Below, one piece after another: positions 36,801-50,425 of a stretch of DNA of 64,000 bases (positions within the stretch are counted from its first letter, which is position 1; every line of letters starts with the position of its first letter). The notes under the pieces were generated by a model. That model had not been told where the DNA came from. It saw only the letters and a list, made by a program, of their open reading frames with translations, and ran no database searches. The position numbers and the translations under genes were made by a program. The DNA lies in the NCBI GenBank assembly GCA_949752745.1, contig OX457027.1:76253214-76317213 (forward strand), read 5' to 3'. This DNA comes from Protula sp. h YS-2021 (Eukaryota > Annelida > Polychaeta > Sabellida > Serpulidae).

Positions 36801-39800
36801 AAATGACCACTGATCAGGCTATTAATTTTTACTGAATGATTGCAGAATTCAAGGATTTCATCATCCCTGCAAAATGGTCATCTACACTTACACCAAGGTC
36901 AGACCAGAAATGGGGCAGTTCTACATATCCTTATAATTGCACTAGACTGAGGCAAACTATGAACTAGAATGAGGATGACAGGATTGCGATTTCAAGAAGA
37001 GAGACAAAACAGACAAATAGGTCCCGATTTTGAGGAGGACATTTTGAGGAGGACATTTTGAGGAGGACATTGCACTTAAATGCTTCAAGCAGCAGAGATT
37101 GTTGCGACTAGAGAAAAAAATGATATATAAAGAATAAAAATGTATGGTGGCCTTCAACCAATCAAAAGAGACTTAGTGTCATATGAAGAAAACCAACATG
37201 ATGACCTTCAACCAATCAAACGAGATGATATGTAATCCAAAGATAACCAGTGTGATGGCCTTCAACCAATCAAAAGAAATGATGTGTAATCCAAATATAG
37301 CCAATGTTATGGACTTCTACTCATCAAAAGAGATGGTGTTTAATTCAAAGATTACCAATATGATCGCCTTCAACGATCAAAAGTGATGAAGTACAATCCA
37401 AAGATAACCAGTGTGATGGCCTTCAACCAATCAAAAGATATGTATAATATAAAAAAAATAGTGTGATGAACACAACTAATGCTCAGGTCTTCGCTATCAA
37501 AGCCTTCAACCAATCAAAAGAAATGATGTGTAATCCAAATATAGCCAATGTTATGGACTTCTACTCATCAAAAGAGCTGGTGTTTAATTCAAAGATAACC
37601 AATATGATCGCCTTCAACGATCAAAAGTGATGAAGTACAGTCCAAAGATAACCAGTGTGATGGCCTTCAACCAATCAAAAGATATGTATAATATGAAAAA
37701 AATAGTGTGATGAACACAACTAATGCTCAGGTCTTCGCTATCAAAGCTGCGAAGGATAACACCTGATAAAGAACCTAGTCAAGCAATAAATGGTTATTGC
37801 ATGAAGATACTGACAATGGAGACCTGTACAGAGTTCTACTGAAAGTAACAAATTAAACTGAGTGCGTGTGAAGTCATCGTGCCGTTGGTGCAGATATACC
37901 GGAGAAATAAGACCTGCGCTGATGTACGCCCAACAGCTGAAAGAAGCCAACAGCTGAAAGAAGACACAGGCTTCGGAGTGTGCGAAATGAAGGCGGTATG
38001 TCGAGGTCGCATCCATCCATCCAAGCATCCGCGTCAGGACTATTCTTGCTGTGTACATAGAACTTCCTTCAAAATGAGTTTGGCTAATAAACTTGGAAAT
38101 TCGGGAAAGCTTTTATTGCCAAGTAACACTATATATTGTTTTGTGAAAGTAACTGATTAATATGTAATTAAACTTATTCACATTGATATTATTAAGGTAT
38201 ATATTTGTTATTGTACACTGAATGCCAGTTATGAAAAGGTTTATGTATCGTGTTGATAATATGTTTTTAAAATAAAATGATCATAAAGTGACACTTTTAG
38301 GTGTCATTTTCTTGAAATGCTGTAATTGTCGAACAAAACAAAATAATATTTTGTCCCGATTTGACATCTAAAATTGAAGAACCATATATAAAAAATAATA
38401 AAACTCAAAACACTAATAGATCACACTTATTAAAAAAATTAGATTACACATGTACGACTGCTATTCCAAGAATCTTCGTTTATTTTTCACACTGATTAAA
38501 TTTTTCAACATTTTATTGAAAACTTGACTTCAAATTGACGGCGAAACAATGAAGCAATAAGCACTAAAAGCTTAAATAAAGCTTTAAAAGCTTTATACCA
38601 TAATTATTACATATTTTGTTATATTTTGTTTGTTTTTTTTTTTTTTGGTAGAGCGATTCTACTAAAATGGAATTTTCGACTCGAGCAATCTTTAGGTATT
38701 TTTAGGTTCGGTCCACGGTCACCCCTCCCCTCCCATACTGCCATGGGTACTTCTCCCCTGCCATGGAAACCCGGTACCGTTGTTAAGATACTACTGAATT
38801 TCTCCAACGTCTAATCAAAGGTTCTGGCGTAATGTTGAATAGACTTCGGCAAATCGACGTCCTACAGACGCCGAAAAGAAACCCGGCTTTGTATATAGAT
38901 GCCATGCCACAGCAAAACAACATCATCATATTATCGCTCACCGGTAATCACAGCCATGACAGGTCGCTTCGAAAACAGAGTAAAATGAGGACATACAGTA
39001 TGTGATATTAAAGAGCGCGCAACTTTTTCCAACCCTGCTACTTTTGAAAATACTTATGAAAATTTCATACAAAGCCTGCGTTACCACATGGCCTAAGGGT
39101 AAGGCTACATCGATGGAAGGATGACCACTACGTCTTCTGATTGTCAGTCTCTAGACGGCGATTCTAGATTATCATTTTCCTGCCGTCTAAATAAAGCCGC
39201 TCTGTCAACGTCGAGAAGCTCCCATTTGCAACCTTTTCGCAACGCTCAATAAACGTCAAATTATCGAACGTCGACGGGTAGACGTTATTTCGACTTCGAT
39301 AATCAACCAAAACCCGACGTTTGCACGGCATCACGTGGCGTTGTCAAAGAATTCCTGCCAGATTTCTGCACTAAATCCCTAGCTTTCGACGTATTAACAT
39401 CAGAATATCATTCATAATGTTTTAAATTAGTAATGGCTTAAGATTGATTAGTAATTCTGAAATATTTTGTAAATGGCTTATTACTTCATTACATATCAGA
39501 ACTAACACTAGACATATTACATAAAGGATAATATTGTTGGATGTTTCCTGAAATTGCTGAGGTTTTAAAATAAGGCCGGAAATGAGACTTTGGAATTCCT
39601 ACCTGAAGGCCAACACCCTGAAAAACGGTCAACACCCTGAAAAAAACGGCCAACACCCTAAAAAACGGCCAACACCCTGAAAAACGGCCAACACCCTGAA
39701 AAAACGGCCAACACCCTGAAAAAACGGCCAACTCCCTGAAAAAACGGCCAACTCCCTGAAAAACGGCGTAATGCACCAACGCATTGTTACAGAAACGTCA

Positions 39801-42800
39801 CCGGGGTAGCTGAGAATGTAATGCGATGCATCCAGACATTTTAATGTATCACGGGACTAATTATACAAGTATCATCATATCAGTTACACCACATTCAATG
39901 CAAAGCACGAACACATTAAAACGGGGGTTTGATTTGTATAAAAAATAAATAATTGCACTTGAAATTAAATATCTTACTAAAACAGTTTTTCTCACGTGTC
40001 ATCCCATTTCACGTTTGAAAAAGTACGTCAGATGAAAACATCGAGTTTGCACTGGGCAATCTGTTTGGTCCTCAGAAGCGATTTTGAATTTCAAAGTGGA
40101 CATGATCCAGTGTATTTTTTTTTAATCAGGAGGTATTTATTATTTTGATCTGCACTTTAAAAAAGAAGTACTTAAGTTTATTCAGCTCGGGAAACAAGTT
40201 GATTTGTTGACATTTAAAAAAAACATATCTTTATGATGTTAAAATTCGAGACATTTTTATCCCGTCCATGTCAGACTGTCGATATTTAGAACCCACCCAT
40301 TACGACGAAGAGAGAAAAAAAGCGGTTCTTTTCAAACAAAAATCACAATATCTAGATCAGCTAAATTAAAACTAACGTCCTTCCTTGTTATAAGTCCTCA
40401 TCTACCCCACATATACAAAGCAACGCCAGCACTGGAGATATTGGCCCATTGTAGTAAAGATATATGAACACCGACTTGCGGCAGTTTAAATGTGTGGCAG
40501 ATTCCATGAATATCGGTTATGCGGTTGCTCAGATATCATCCCGAACAGACAGACAAACATACAAACGCGCGAACATGCCACACACAAAAAAAAAAACACG
40601 AATAAATTCTGCTGACAGGGAGACAAATAATATTTATGGCGGGAATTCAACTAAAATTTGAGAAATGATGTCTTGTGTTACTGTTCATTTCCGTTTCCTT
40701 CCATCATATTAACAATGTGCAACATCAAAGACTTTAATATACATAGCACTAAAGTTTTTGAGACCGATAGCTCGGCTCTTAAGGCTTTAAATTTGCTGAC
40801 ACAAAAAAAAAGCAAACAAACAAAACAAAGAATTTGTCAAAGAAGAGAAGTCGTTAGGAACCTCTTATGACGCTTGTGTATATCTTTTTATTAATTGCCC
40901 TTCAGAGAAAGTGTTTTTGTTGCCTATGTGATGAAGCTCTCGGGTTAATAGGTCACACATTGTGCGGGCTAATTACTGACAATGATATGTTGGATTAGAT
41001 ATTCAGCCAGGCATCATTATAATCTCATTTGTGACACAGGGTGTCGACTTTTTCGTAGTTCTCTGGTTACAGGACCAGCCAATACACATATTTGTTATAC
41101 GTTTTCACTTGAAACTTTGAGACATATAGATATGCAATATTTCACCTCCTAACATTTTTCTGCACCAAAACGATTTGGGCTAGGATTCAAATTTGCTAAT
41201 GACCCACGGGTTCAGGATCCAAGCACATTCTCTACATAGTTAAGGTTATTTTGATTATTTGAAAACATTAGAGGTGTATATGGTATTGTTCAGCAATGAT
41301 ATGCAATAGTTTATTCCTTAATATCTGAGTAAAAGTACAGAAAATGTGTACTGTGCGCATTCCCGGAACTTTCGAAAATTGGCCGCGCAAGAAAAGATCC
41401 TAAATATTGAACAGTGTCTTAGATATGTGCAACACATTTCCTTTCAATCCAATGTGTTAAGACACTTGTCTCAAATCCGTATAAAATGGGCTACAAAAGT
41501 AAAGATAAAGCATTAGTTCATATAATTATTTATCACATTTTCGAGCAAGTCATATTACTGAGAACTTTTTTCAATTTTTAGAACATTGTATAATTAATGA
41601 TCCAGCGATTTGTTCGGTTCAGGTCAAAATTACACAAAATAAGATTATGTCATACAAGAAGAGACGACGGAACGCAAAGACATACTGATTTTCCTACTAC
41701 TAACCACTTAACATTTTAGAAATCATTCTTCATATGTTTAAAATTTCAGTTTTATTCTTGCCAGATAAACACAAAAGCAAGCAAAACCTGGCGCCATGTT
41801 GAGAAGTTACAGCACGCAATTTGCGACGTCACAGTGGCTTGCCTTTACGTCCGGACTTTCTTCATATATTGAGCGGCGCACTGGGCTCGGCATTCAGTTG
41901 TGATTTCATCAACAGCAAGTGATTTTACAATGGCTGGTTCTCCAAAGAAAGCTGCTTCTCCGAAGAAGGCCGCATCTCCTAAAAAGAAGGGGTCGCCAAA
42001 GAAAAGGGCAAAGACTACCAAGAAGCCTTCAGCTCATCCTGATGTCAACACCATGGTGACTGCTGCCATCGCTGCACTGAAAGACCGCAAGGGTTCGTCT
42101 CTGGCCGCCATCAAGAAGTACATCGCTGCCAACTACAAGGTCGATATGGTGAAGATGGCCCCGTTCATCCGTCGCTGCCTAAAGAACGGTGTTGCTTCTG
42201 GACGATTCAAGCAGGCGTCTGGTGCAGGTGCTTCTGGACGATTCCGTGTCGGCAAGGCTCCCGCTGCCCCCAAGAAAAAGAAGGCAAAGAAAGCGAAGAA
42301 GGCCAAGAAAGCGAAGAAACCCAAGGCAAAGAAAGCCAAGAAGCCCAAGGCCAAGAAAGCAAAGAAGGCGAAGAAACCCAAAGCCAAGAAAGCAAAGGCC
42401 AAAAAGCCTAAAGCCCAGAAAGCGAAGAAAGCCAAGAAGCCCAAGGCGAAGAAAGCAAAGAAGGCAGCTGCCAAATAAACAGCCGCAGTTTTTATACTGC
42501 AACTAAAATCCAAAGGCCCTTCTCAGGGCCACCCAATATTCCAAAATAAGCAATTCTGTCTTTAAAATTTGTACTTTGTATGAAATATATTGAGAGTATG
42601 TTTGGTGTGTACACAGTATGGATGAGTACGAGCTATTTGGCAAGGTCTGTGGGTGTGAGAGAGAAAGAGCACCATATGGATGACTAAAATAAATTAAAAA
42701 AATCAAACGAGGGTTTGGCATACTTAGAGGCTACACTATTTTCTGATATTCTTTTTTATGCCAAATTACCCGCCATCCCCAGGCTTTACCTGAAATAGAT

Positions 42801-45619
42801 GAGACTTGAAATCTTTTTTTATATTTTGGCTGACCAACTGTCGTGCATGATAGGTCTAAGAGATGGCATTGATTTATAAAGCCAGTGATACCTCTCGAAA
42901 TAAGTTCTACTTCGTTTTTAGTCTTTATCCCCCGTATAACGAGGGGATATAGGTTTCAGCTTGCCGGTCTGTCCGTTTGTCTGTCCGCTTTCGTGCACCC
43001 TCGTGTCCGCTCTTTTTCTCCGAAAGTATTTGTCGCATAGCCTTTTCCTTTGGCACACGGTTAGAACGTATATTGAAGGTGTGTAACGTCGTACTATTTT
43101 TTAAATCGGCCATAAATTCTCAAAAGTACCACCTCAAAAATGACCTGTAAAAATCCAAACGATCGCACAGTCCGTTCTACATACACAGTAATGCACCACC
43201 ATTCTGGATTAAGAGAGTTTAGGCATTTTTTATTGCATTATTTTTTTCATAACTATGCTCTCTAATTTTGAAAAATTTCAGTCCACGACCTGAACGAGAC
43301 CGTTGTGTTTTTGCAACAGAATGTAGTGGCAGGCATATCAAGTAAACTTGTATGATTTTTCATTTCCCCTTATTTATGATAAAAGAAAGTACATCAGTGG
43401 AAATTTGCAGACTCGGATAAAATTTGGGGACTTGTGGACGAACATGCTGAGAGCTTTGCTTAGAGTAAGGTGGAGCAAGAGGCCCCCTTTTAGCGCGATT
43501 TGCTATAAAATTTTATTGAGTTGAGATATGTTCCTTATCTTTTGGTTGGTGTTCAACCTCAAATCTCTCTACCTCCACATTAGTGAATCAGTTATTGAAA
43601 CTGTTTGCTTTTTATGAAAAACTGAATAAAAAGTTTTTGCCCTTAGTGGGCCTTTTGCTCCATACCTGGGGCAAAAGGCCCACGGGTGCCCCCGAAGGGT
43701 ACAAAGTGAATATCATCTCTACAAATTACTATCGCCTATCATCGGTTGCACTCTGTTATGTTTTTAGAAACAGCAAGGCCACTTATTAATTTCATGATAT
43801 TACCCTAAAATCTGTAACCTATAAAAACTTCTTTGGCTTCCCAAAAAATTCTGATTCTTATGAAATTGACCCCCTAAAATTAAATAATGTCTTTACTTGC
43901 AACATTGTGCCGTTGTTGTGGTTTTATTTAGATTACATGTGCTTTCGTCATGTGGCGCATCGATCAGTTTTGATTTTGAGTGAAAAAAGTAACATATTTC
44001 AAAATAACGTTGAGTGGGCCTTTAACCCCACATGGGCGTCTTGCCCCACCTTACTCTACGTATCTTATGTTTGAGTTAAAAGCTCAGGAAAAAATCATAT
44101 ACCCAAAAAGTTTGAAAAATTGCACAAAAATTCTCCATTCTCCATTTTTTTTTCAAAATTTATCAATATGAGAAAGTCAGCGAATGGAAGACCCCAGCTA
44201 ACATCGCCACCTCAGTAAACATTGTGAAACTGGATCTGACTGCGGGTGATTATGGAAGTTAAAACAACCTTTGGGATGTGGAAAGGCGTTGATAATCCGG
44301 CGTCTAATCTACGCTGCGAAAAGATTGGAAACTGAAGTCTAACAACGTCTGGGGAATCTAAAAAATCTAGAATATTCAAGACAGTGGCAACCATATGGTG
44401 TCGTGGTGATCCCTCCATCAAACTATCCCCACGCTTGAGCCAAAGCCGGTTGTGTATGAATTTAATTTTCATGACAGTAGGCTGGAAAATATGTGGCCCT
44501 CCTGAATCTCCTTATTTTGGGTCTACTTTCGAAAGACTTGTCATGGCTGTCATTTCCAGTTAGCGTTGACAGGATGAGGATAAGCTTTCGATGTGGAATC
44601 AAAATTTTCAAAAAACAATTTTAAAGAAGTTCGGCCCCGGTTGGGACTAAGTGCTTCGAGAATTATTTTAAAAGATCGCTGGCCAATTATTTTTTTTCAT
44701 TGGGATAAGAAGACTTGTTCTACCTGGCCTTTTGTAATGGCAATGTATATCGAATACATCGATTTAATACATCGATTTGATTCAGAGCGAACAGCGACAC
44801 TCACCGTTATAACATACTGTATGTGAATGAGCCTGCAGTGATCCAGGCGCGATGGCGGCAGCGGTGGGATATGTATGATGTCGTGGTAGAAAGCGCTATC
44901 GCCGCAGCGGATTTTCCCTCCTGAGATGCGGAATATATCGCAGGTGTTGGACCGACTTTGTCCCTGAGCAAAATAGCTGACAATCTGAAAATCAACAGAG
45001 TCATACTGAATTCTAAGCAAAGTTAAGACATCTTAATAATTTTCTATTCTGATCAAGCTTCGCTGTTTATTTTTTATATGTGACCAGAAGGGATAATTCA
45101 GCTATGGTCAGAACATGTTCGATTCCAGCTTTTCCAAAAAAGAAAATTACTGCTATGCATTAACATTTCTTTCAGACACAAAACTTATTTTTATCCAGCA
45201 ACAAATTGAAAAAGGTAAATTTTGCAACTCAGTATTAAATAATTTAGTTATGGTTCAACAAAAAATATATACATTAAGAAAGGCATTTTAAACAAGATGG
45301 GTTTCAGAGATGTGGATTTCTACAAAGAGCAATTCTCATGTAGAATATTACACCACTGCAAATCTTATTAAGTTTTTCTTCAGATGAGATTTACAGGTAA
45401 ACATCTACATTTTATTACAAGACTTGAGTAAATGCTTTAATGTCATTAGCCGATGTTCAAGTCAATATTTTTTTAATGTTGATCGGAACGCAAAACTTTG
45501 TGCCCAGGATAAGGAAAAAGATTTGTTTTAAACTGTTGGTTCAAGAGAAATGGTTAATTATCCGCCGGGGGACGGATATAGTTTTCACTCTGTACGCTTG
45601 TCTGTCTGTCTGATCGTCC

Positions 45620-45654
<35 letters not shown>

Positions 45655-48600
45655 CGTCTGTGCACTTCAGTCTCACTCGCCTAAAGCATTTATTAGTGGA
45701 TGAATTCGTTTCAAATTTTACCCAGAGGTGCTTCCAATCCTTGTGCAGTGCAGTGACGAGGAATTTTGGAAGTACGACAGAAATCAACAAAATGGTAAAT
45801 TGTTTAAAATTTACTTTCAAATTTTGGACAAACCACGGCGGATTCGTGCTTCTCGAGCATCTAGTTTAATATGAAAATGGCCCTCCCCACCCCAGCTTAC
45901 GCACTGCAATAATCATCCAACAACAGCATTACGCTGCCCTAAAAGTCTTCTCACCATACCTGCTGCATTGTAACATAAGATGAATCTACTTCTTTCCTGC
46001 TCTGATTCTGGATCTCGGCATCCAGGTTGATATCCTCCCCGGGAACATAGCCTACCCGATCCAGACGCAGTATACAGCAGATAGCACCGGTCCTACAGCA
46101 GCAGCAATGCGTCACCCGCTCCTTGCGTTCTTGGATATTTTGCTGTCGCAAAAATAAATACATAAGTAAATATTGTAAATAAAATGCTGAAGTGAATATG
46201 GCAACATCCCAGGTTTTTTCAGTTGTTGTTGTTGTTGTTGTTGTTGTTGCTTTAAACTGAAGCTTCGGTTCACTGGTTGTATTTTATGTAACATATATAA
46301 AGCATGCCGAGATATTTCTTTACTTCAAGTGTGTCCGCCAAGTCAGCTGTCTACTTCACAGACGAGGATTTTTTTACCTGTTGACTGATCGTTTTAATGT
46401 AACATTTATTGACTCGAAAGGCATTAAATTTAACACAGAACGATTTCATTGCTATATTTTATTTTTCGATGCACAGTTAAGGTCTTTTCACAGTGCTAAA
46501 GCCAAAAAAGTAAACAATCATAAAACTAAAACCCATAAAGACAAATTTTTGCTCTTTCGTTCAATCTCCGTTTGCTCTTTCATTTCGCTTTAAATTCACT
46601 AAAAATATTGATCTTTTGAAACAAAATTATTAAATTTTATTTGGTCCACTTAAATACTGTTTGCGCCATTTGCTGGGCCAGTTGATTTCTCTTTTCCCTT
46701 AAAAATTTTGTTTGGTGTGCAGTTAACTTTTGTGAATATAGCTACTTTTCTGGTTCAGTTCATTTTTGTGTGCAGTTAACTTTTGTTTTTCTGGAGGAGC
46801 TCATTTTTATGCAGTTAACTTCTGTGAATATGATTATTTTTCTGGAGAAGCTCATTTTTATGCAGTTAACTTCTGTGAATATGTTTATTTTTCTGGAGCA
46901 GCTCATTCTTTTGTGCAGTTAACCGTTGTGAATATGGTTACTTTTCTGGAGCAGTTCATTTTTATGTAACTAGAACCTCACTTCGCTAGCGAAATGTTAA
47001 ACACTTGACAAAAATTAAAACGCAAAAATACTTCCTTCAATGGGTTATTTCTTGAATAATATATTGCAAACAACATAGTTTGAATATGTCTTATAAGCCG
47101 AGTAGTGTTTGGTTTCTGTTGACTTAAGGTTTTATTGACTGATCTAGCATACGCCGTGTTAGCTATTTACGCAGTGAGAGCTCGCACAAAGCTCACTGTG
47201 CAACTGTGTGTGATGTGGGTTAAATGCTACGCATTTACTTGCAAAAAATGCGCTCTTTTCACATGGCGTTTTAACAAAGAAAACGAAATCAGAGACGAAA
47301 ATAAAAAGTGATATGCACATGTTCAGATCAAGCTCTTCATAAGTCCAAAGTTTCATGGTCGTAGGGCCCATAGTGTCGGAGGAGAAGAAGACACAAAAAA
47401 TCGGAAAAAGTGTCAAGAAGAAAAAAAAAAAGGACGAATTTTGCTCGCACAAATTCATATAACTCTTGCAAGTCAAAGGCTTGTCAAGTGTTAATTAACT
47501 TCTGTGAATATGTTTATTTTTCTCGACCAGCTCATTCTTTTGTGCAGTTAACTGTTGTGAATATGGTTACTTTTCCGTGCATTCTCGTGTGCAGGATTAT
47601 TATCCGCCAACAGAATTTTTTTTCTCGAACTGCCGTTCTCGTGGAAAATGTAATCGGTTCCCATCATAATTTTTTGCACCGAGTTCACTTCAGTTTAAGA
47701 ACCTGGGAGCACGTGATATTATGGTCCCACCGCAGTCGTTGTTATAAACCAGATGACCTCTGAAAAATATCTCTGTTAGGTACAAGCACAAAGCGGATGG
47801 ATATTTTAAAAAAGTAACTTTCTTTCTTTTATTATTATTATTATTTCTGTGGAATATCCAGTGAGTTTGCCGATTAAAACGATGTGATAACAGATCGCAC
47901 GCACGCAGAGGTTAGAGTTTGGATAACAAAGCAAGAGAGCAACGGTTCTGGTTCAATTGCGTTGCTGTTTTACAGCCAGCCTCTATGGTGGTTCGGTAAA
48001 CAGAGCCATTCAGAGGTCAGTTATTATATAATAAAGGTTAAATTTTATGTACATATAAAAAGTCGCCGTGTGCTTTGCTGAAGTATTATGACATTTATAC
48101 ACATGTTGGATTCTATTTTGAGTTTCCTTTGTTGCAGGGAAAAAGTTTTCGTAAAATTAGGGTTTTTTTATGAATTTTTGGGGTAATGTCATTCTCGTGG
48201 AGCGTTAACTGAAATAAATTGGGTTCCATGCGCATCTTTCGGAATGAAAAAAAAATCATGCCCCGCGAGAATACACGGAAAGTGATCTTTTGTTTGCAGT
48301 TAACTTTTGTGAATATGGTTATTTTGTGGACCAGCTCATTTTTGTGTGCATTAACTTTTATGAATGTGGTTATTTTTCTGGACCAGCTCATTTTTGTGTG
48401 TAGTAAATTTGGGGAACACGGCTACAGGGGAGGGGAATGGTAAGGGAGTAGGAGCGGGTACAGAAACCCTAAAGATAAATCGGGGTTGCAGTTAAAGGGA
48501 AGTACTGCGTCTTATCACAGCAAGTCCGGTTCAGTGGTGTCAGCATCTTCCGCCCCGACCCCCCCCCCCCCCCTCCCGCTCGTCTTTTCCAGCGAGGATC

Positions 48601-50340
48601 ACAAACAACTGTCAGGGGTAAGTATTCTCACTCGTATACTTGCTCACCATCCCATGCCTCAACCGATTTTTTTTTTCAAATGACTGGAAAATTTGCAGTT
48701 TGGACTGAAAATAAGGTTAGAACTCAAAGAAACCGCAGTCCTTAGTAAAATACCTTCATCCGTGTAATATTTAAATAGCCAGTAATTTGTAAGCCCCCTT
48801 CATCCGCGTCCTATCTGTGTTGCCACAGCCCCCCCCCCCCTATTACCCTGCCCCTCCCTAATACTTGGCTTGGATAGTTGTAGGGGAATTTATACAGATC
48901 ATTCAAATGTTGATCAAAAGGAAATCAAGTGGGTCAGTGAAACTGACTATGTCCCCCGTATACAATCCCAGTATTTGATTTTGTCAGATTGGACTACAAC
49001 CCTTAAGCAATTCGTATCATATTCGTGAATTTTAAAGCTCCTTGGGCCGACTTGGTTCATTTAAAATACCAAGTCTTGTTACCACCCATACTACCTATGT
49101 GTATAACATTTTGCCAGTTGATAAAAAAATGTAGGCTTGAGTCTGTTAACAAACTCATTCCAGTATGTAAGGGTTGTGAAAATTTCTTAAGTTCAGCCGG
49201 GCCAATGTCCTTGGGCCGATAGAGCTTATTTACAATACCGGCTTTTGTTGGTTACAATACTTCCTATATGTTAAATATTTCAACAATCGATCCAGAAATG
49301 TAGGCTTGGGTGTGTTAACAAACTCATTCAAATGGGTAAGGATTGGGAAAATTTGTGAAGTTCAGCTGGACCAATGTCCTTGAACCGACATGGCTTATTT
49401 ACAATACCAAACCTTGTTGGTTCCAATACTAGTTATAGTTAAGATATCTTGTCAATCGCTGCAGAAATGTAGGCTTGAGTGTGTTAACAAACTCATTCCA
49501 GTATGTAAGGGTTGTGAAAATTTCTGAAGTTCAGCTGGGCCAATGTCCTCTGGCCGATAGAGCTCATTTACAATACCAACCTTTGCTGGTTCCAATACTT
49601 ACTATATGTAAAAGATTTCAACAATCGATCCAGAAATGTAGGCTTGAGTGTGTTAACAAACTCATTCAACTGAGTAAGGATTGGTAAAATTTGTGAAGTT
49701 CAGCTGGGCCAATGTCCTTGGGCCGACATGGCTCATTTAAAATACGGATCCTTGTTCGTTCCAGTACTACCCATATATACAATATCTTAATCGGTCGAAA
49801 AATGTAGGCTTGAGTGTGTTAACAAAAAAGGTGTCGACAGACGGACAGACGGACAGACTAACGGACAGACAGACCCGAAAACTATAGTCCCCCATCGGGG
49901 GACTAATAATACCTCAAAATCTTACTACGTGTAAATAAATAAAGGGGATTGATGAAGAACCATCCATATTGAAAAATAAATATTTGCGCAGTCATAGGGA
50001 AAACAATTCCCTAATTTTGTGTAATAAAACCAAAAAGAGACAGTTTGACGATGATTAGCAAAATCAAGCGCAGTTAGAGGAGGGGTGAGGGGGGGGGGGG
50101 GGGTTCAAAGTCTAGCTGGGTAAGGGAGCAAAGAGCGTGGATGGATTTATATGAATTGTAGTTAGAAAGTGTTTAATGTACGTATACCAATTTACATCGG
50201 AGTACATGGAATGACTCTCATTTAGCGCTATTTGTATAATGGGAACTTCTTTCAAAGAGAAGACTGGAGGAAGTGTTTCACCAAACAAAAAAGGACAGAC
50301 CAGCAAAACTTTAGCCGACACACAGAGTCACAAATACACA

Positions 50341-50425
<85 letters not shown>

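Larger units (their letters stand above)
41560..42585 (+). repeat. Duplicated H1 unit, copy 1
   Basis: The H1 gene and its flanks are present again at about 50830-51865. The match is strong from the H1 box to about 60 bp past the stem-loop and fades outside. Confidence 0.85.

Noticed and set aside
41900..41929. Upstream ATG for H1 copy 1 (ten extra residues), and the equivalent long extension from 51077 in copy 2
   Set aside because: The extensions differ between copies, overlap the UTR or core promoter, and break in the other copy; the ACAATGG start is shared.
42133..42513. Ala/Phe- or Leu/Cys-rich minus-strand frames opposite H1 (and at 51362-51769)
   Set aside because: Complement of the Lys-rich tail codons; shadows of H1.
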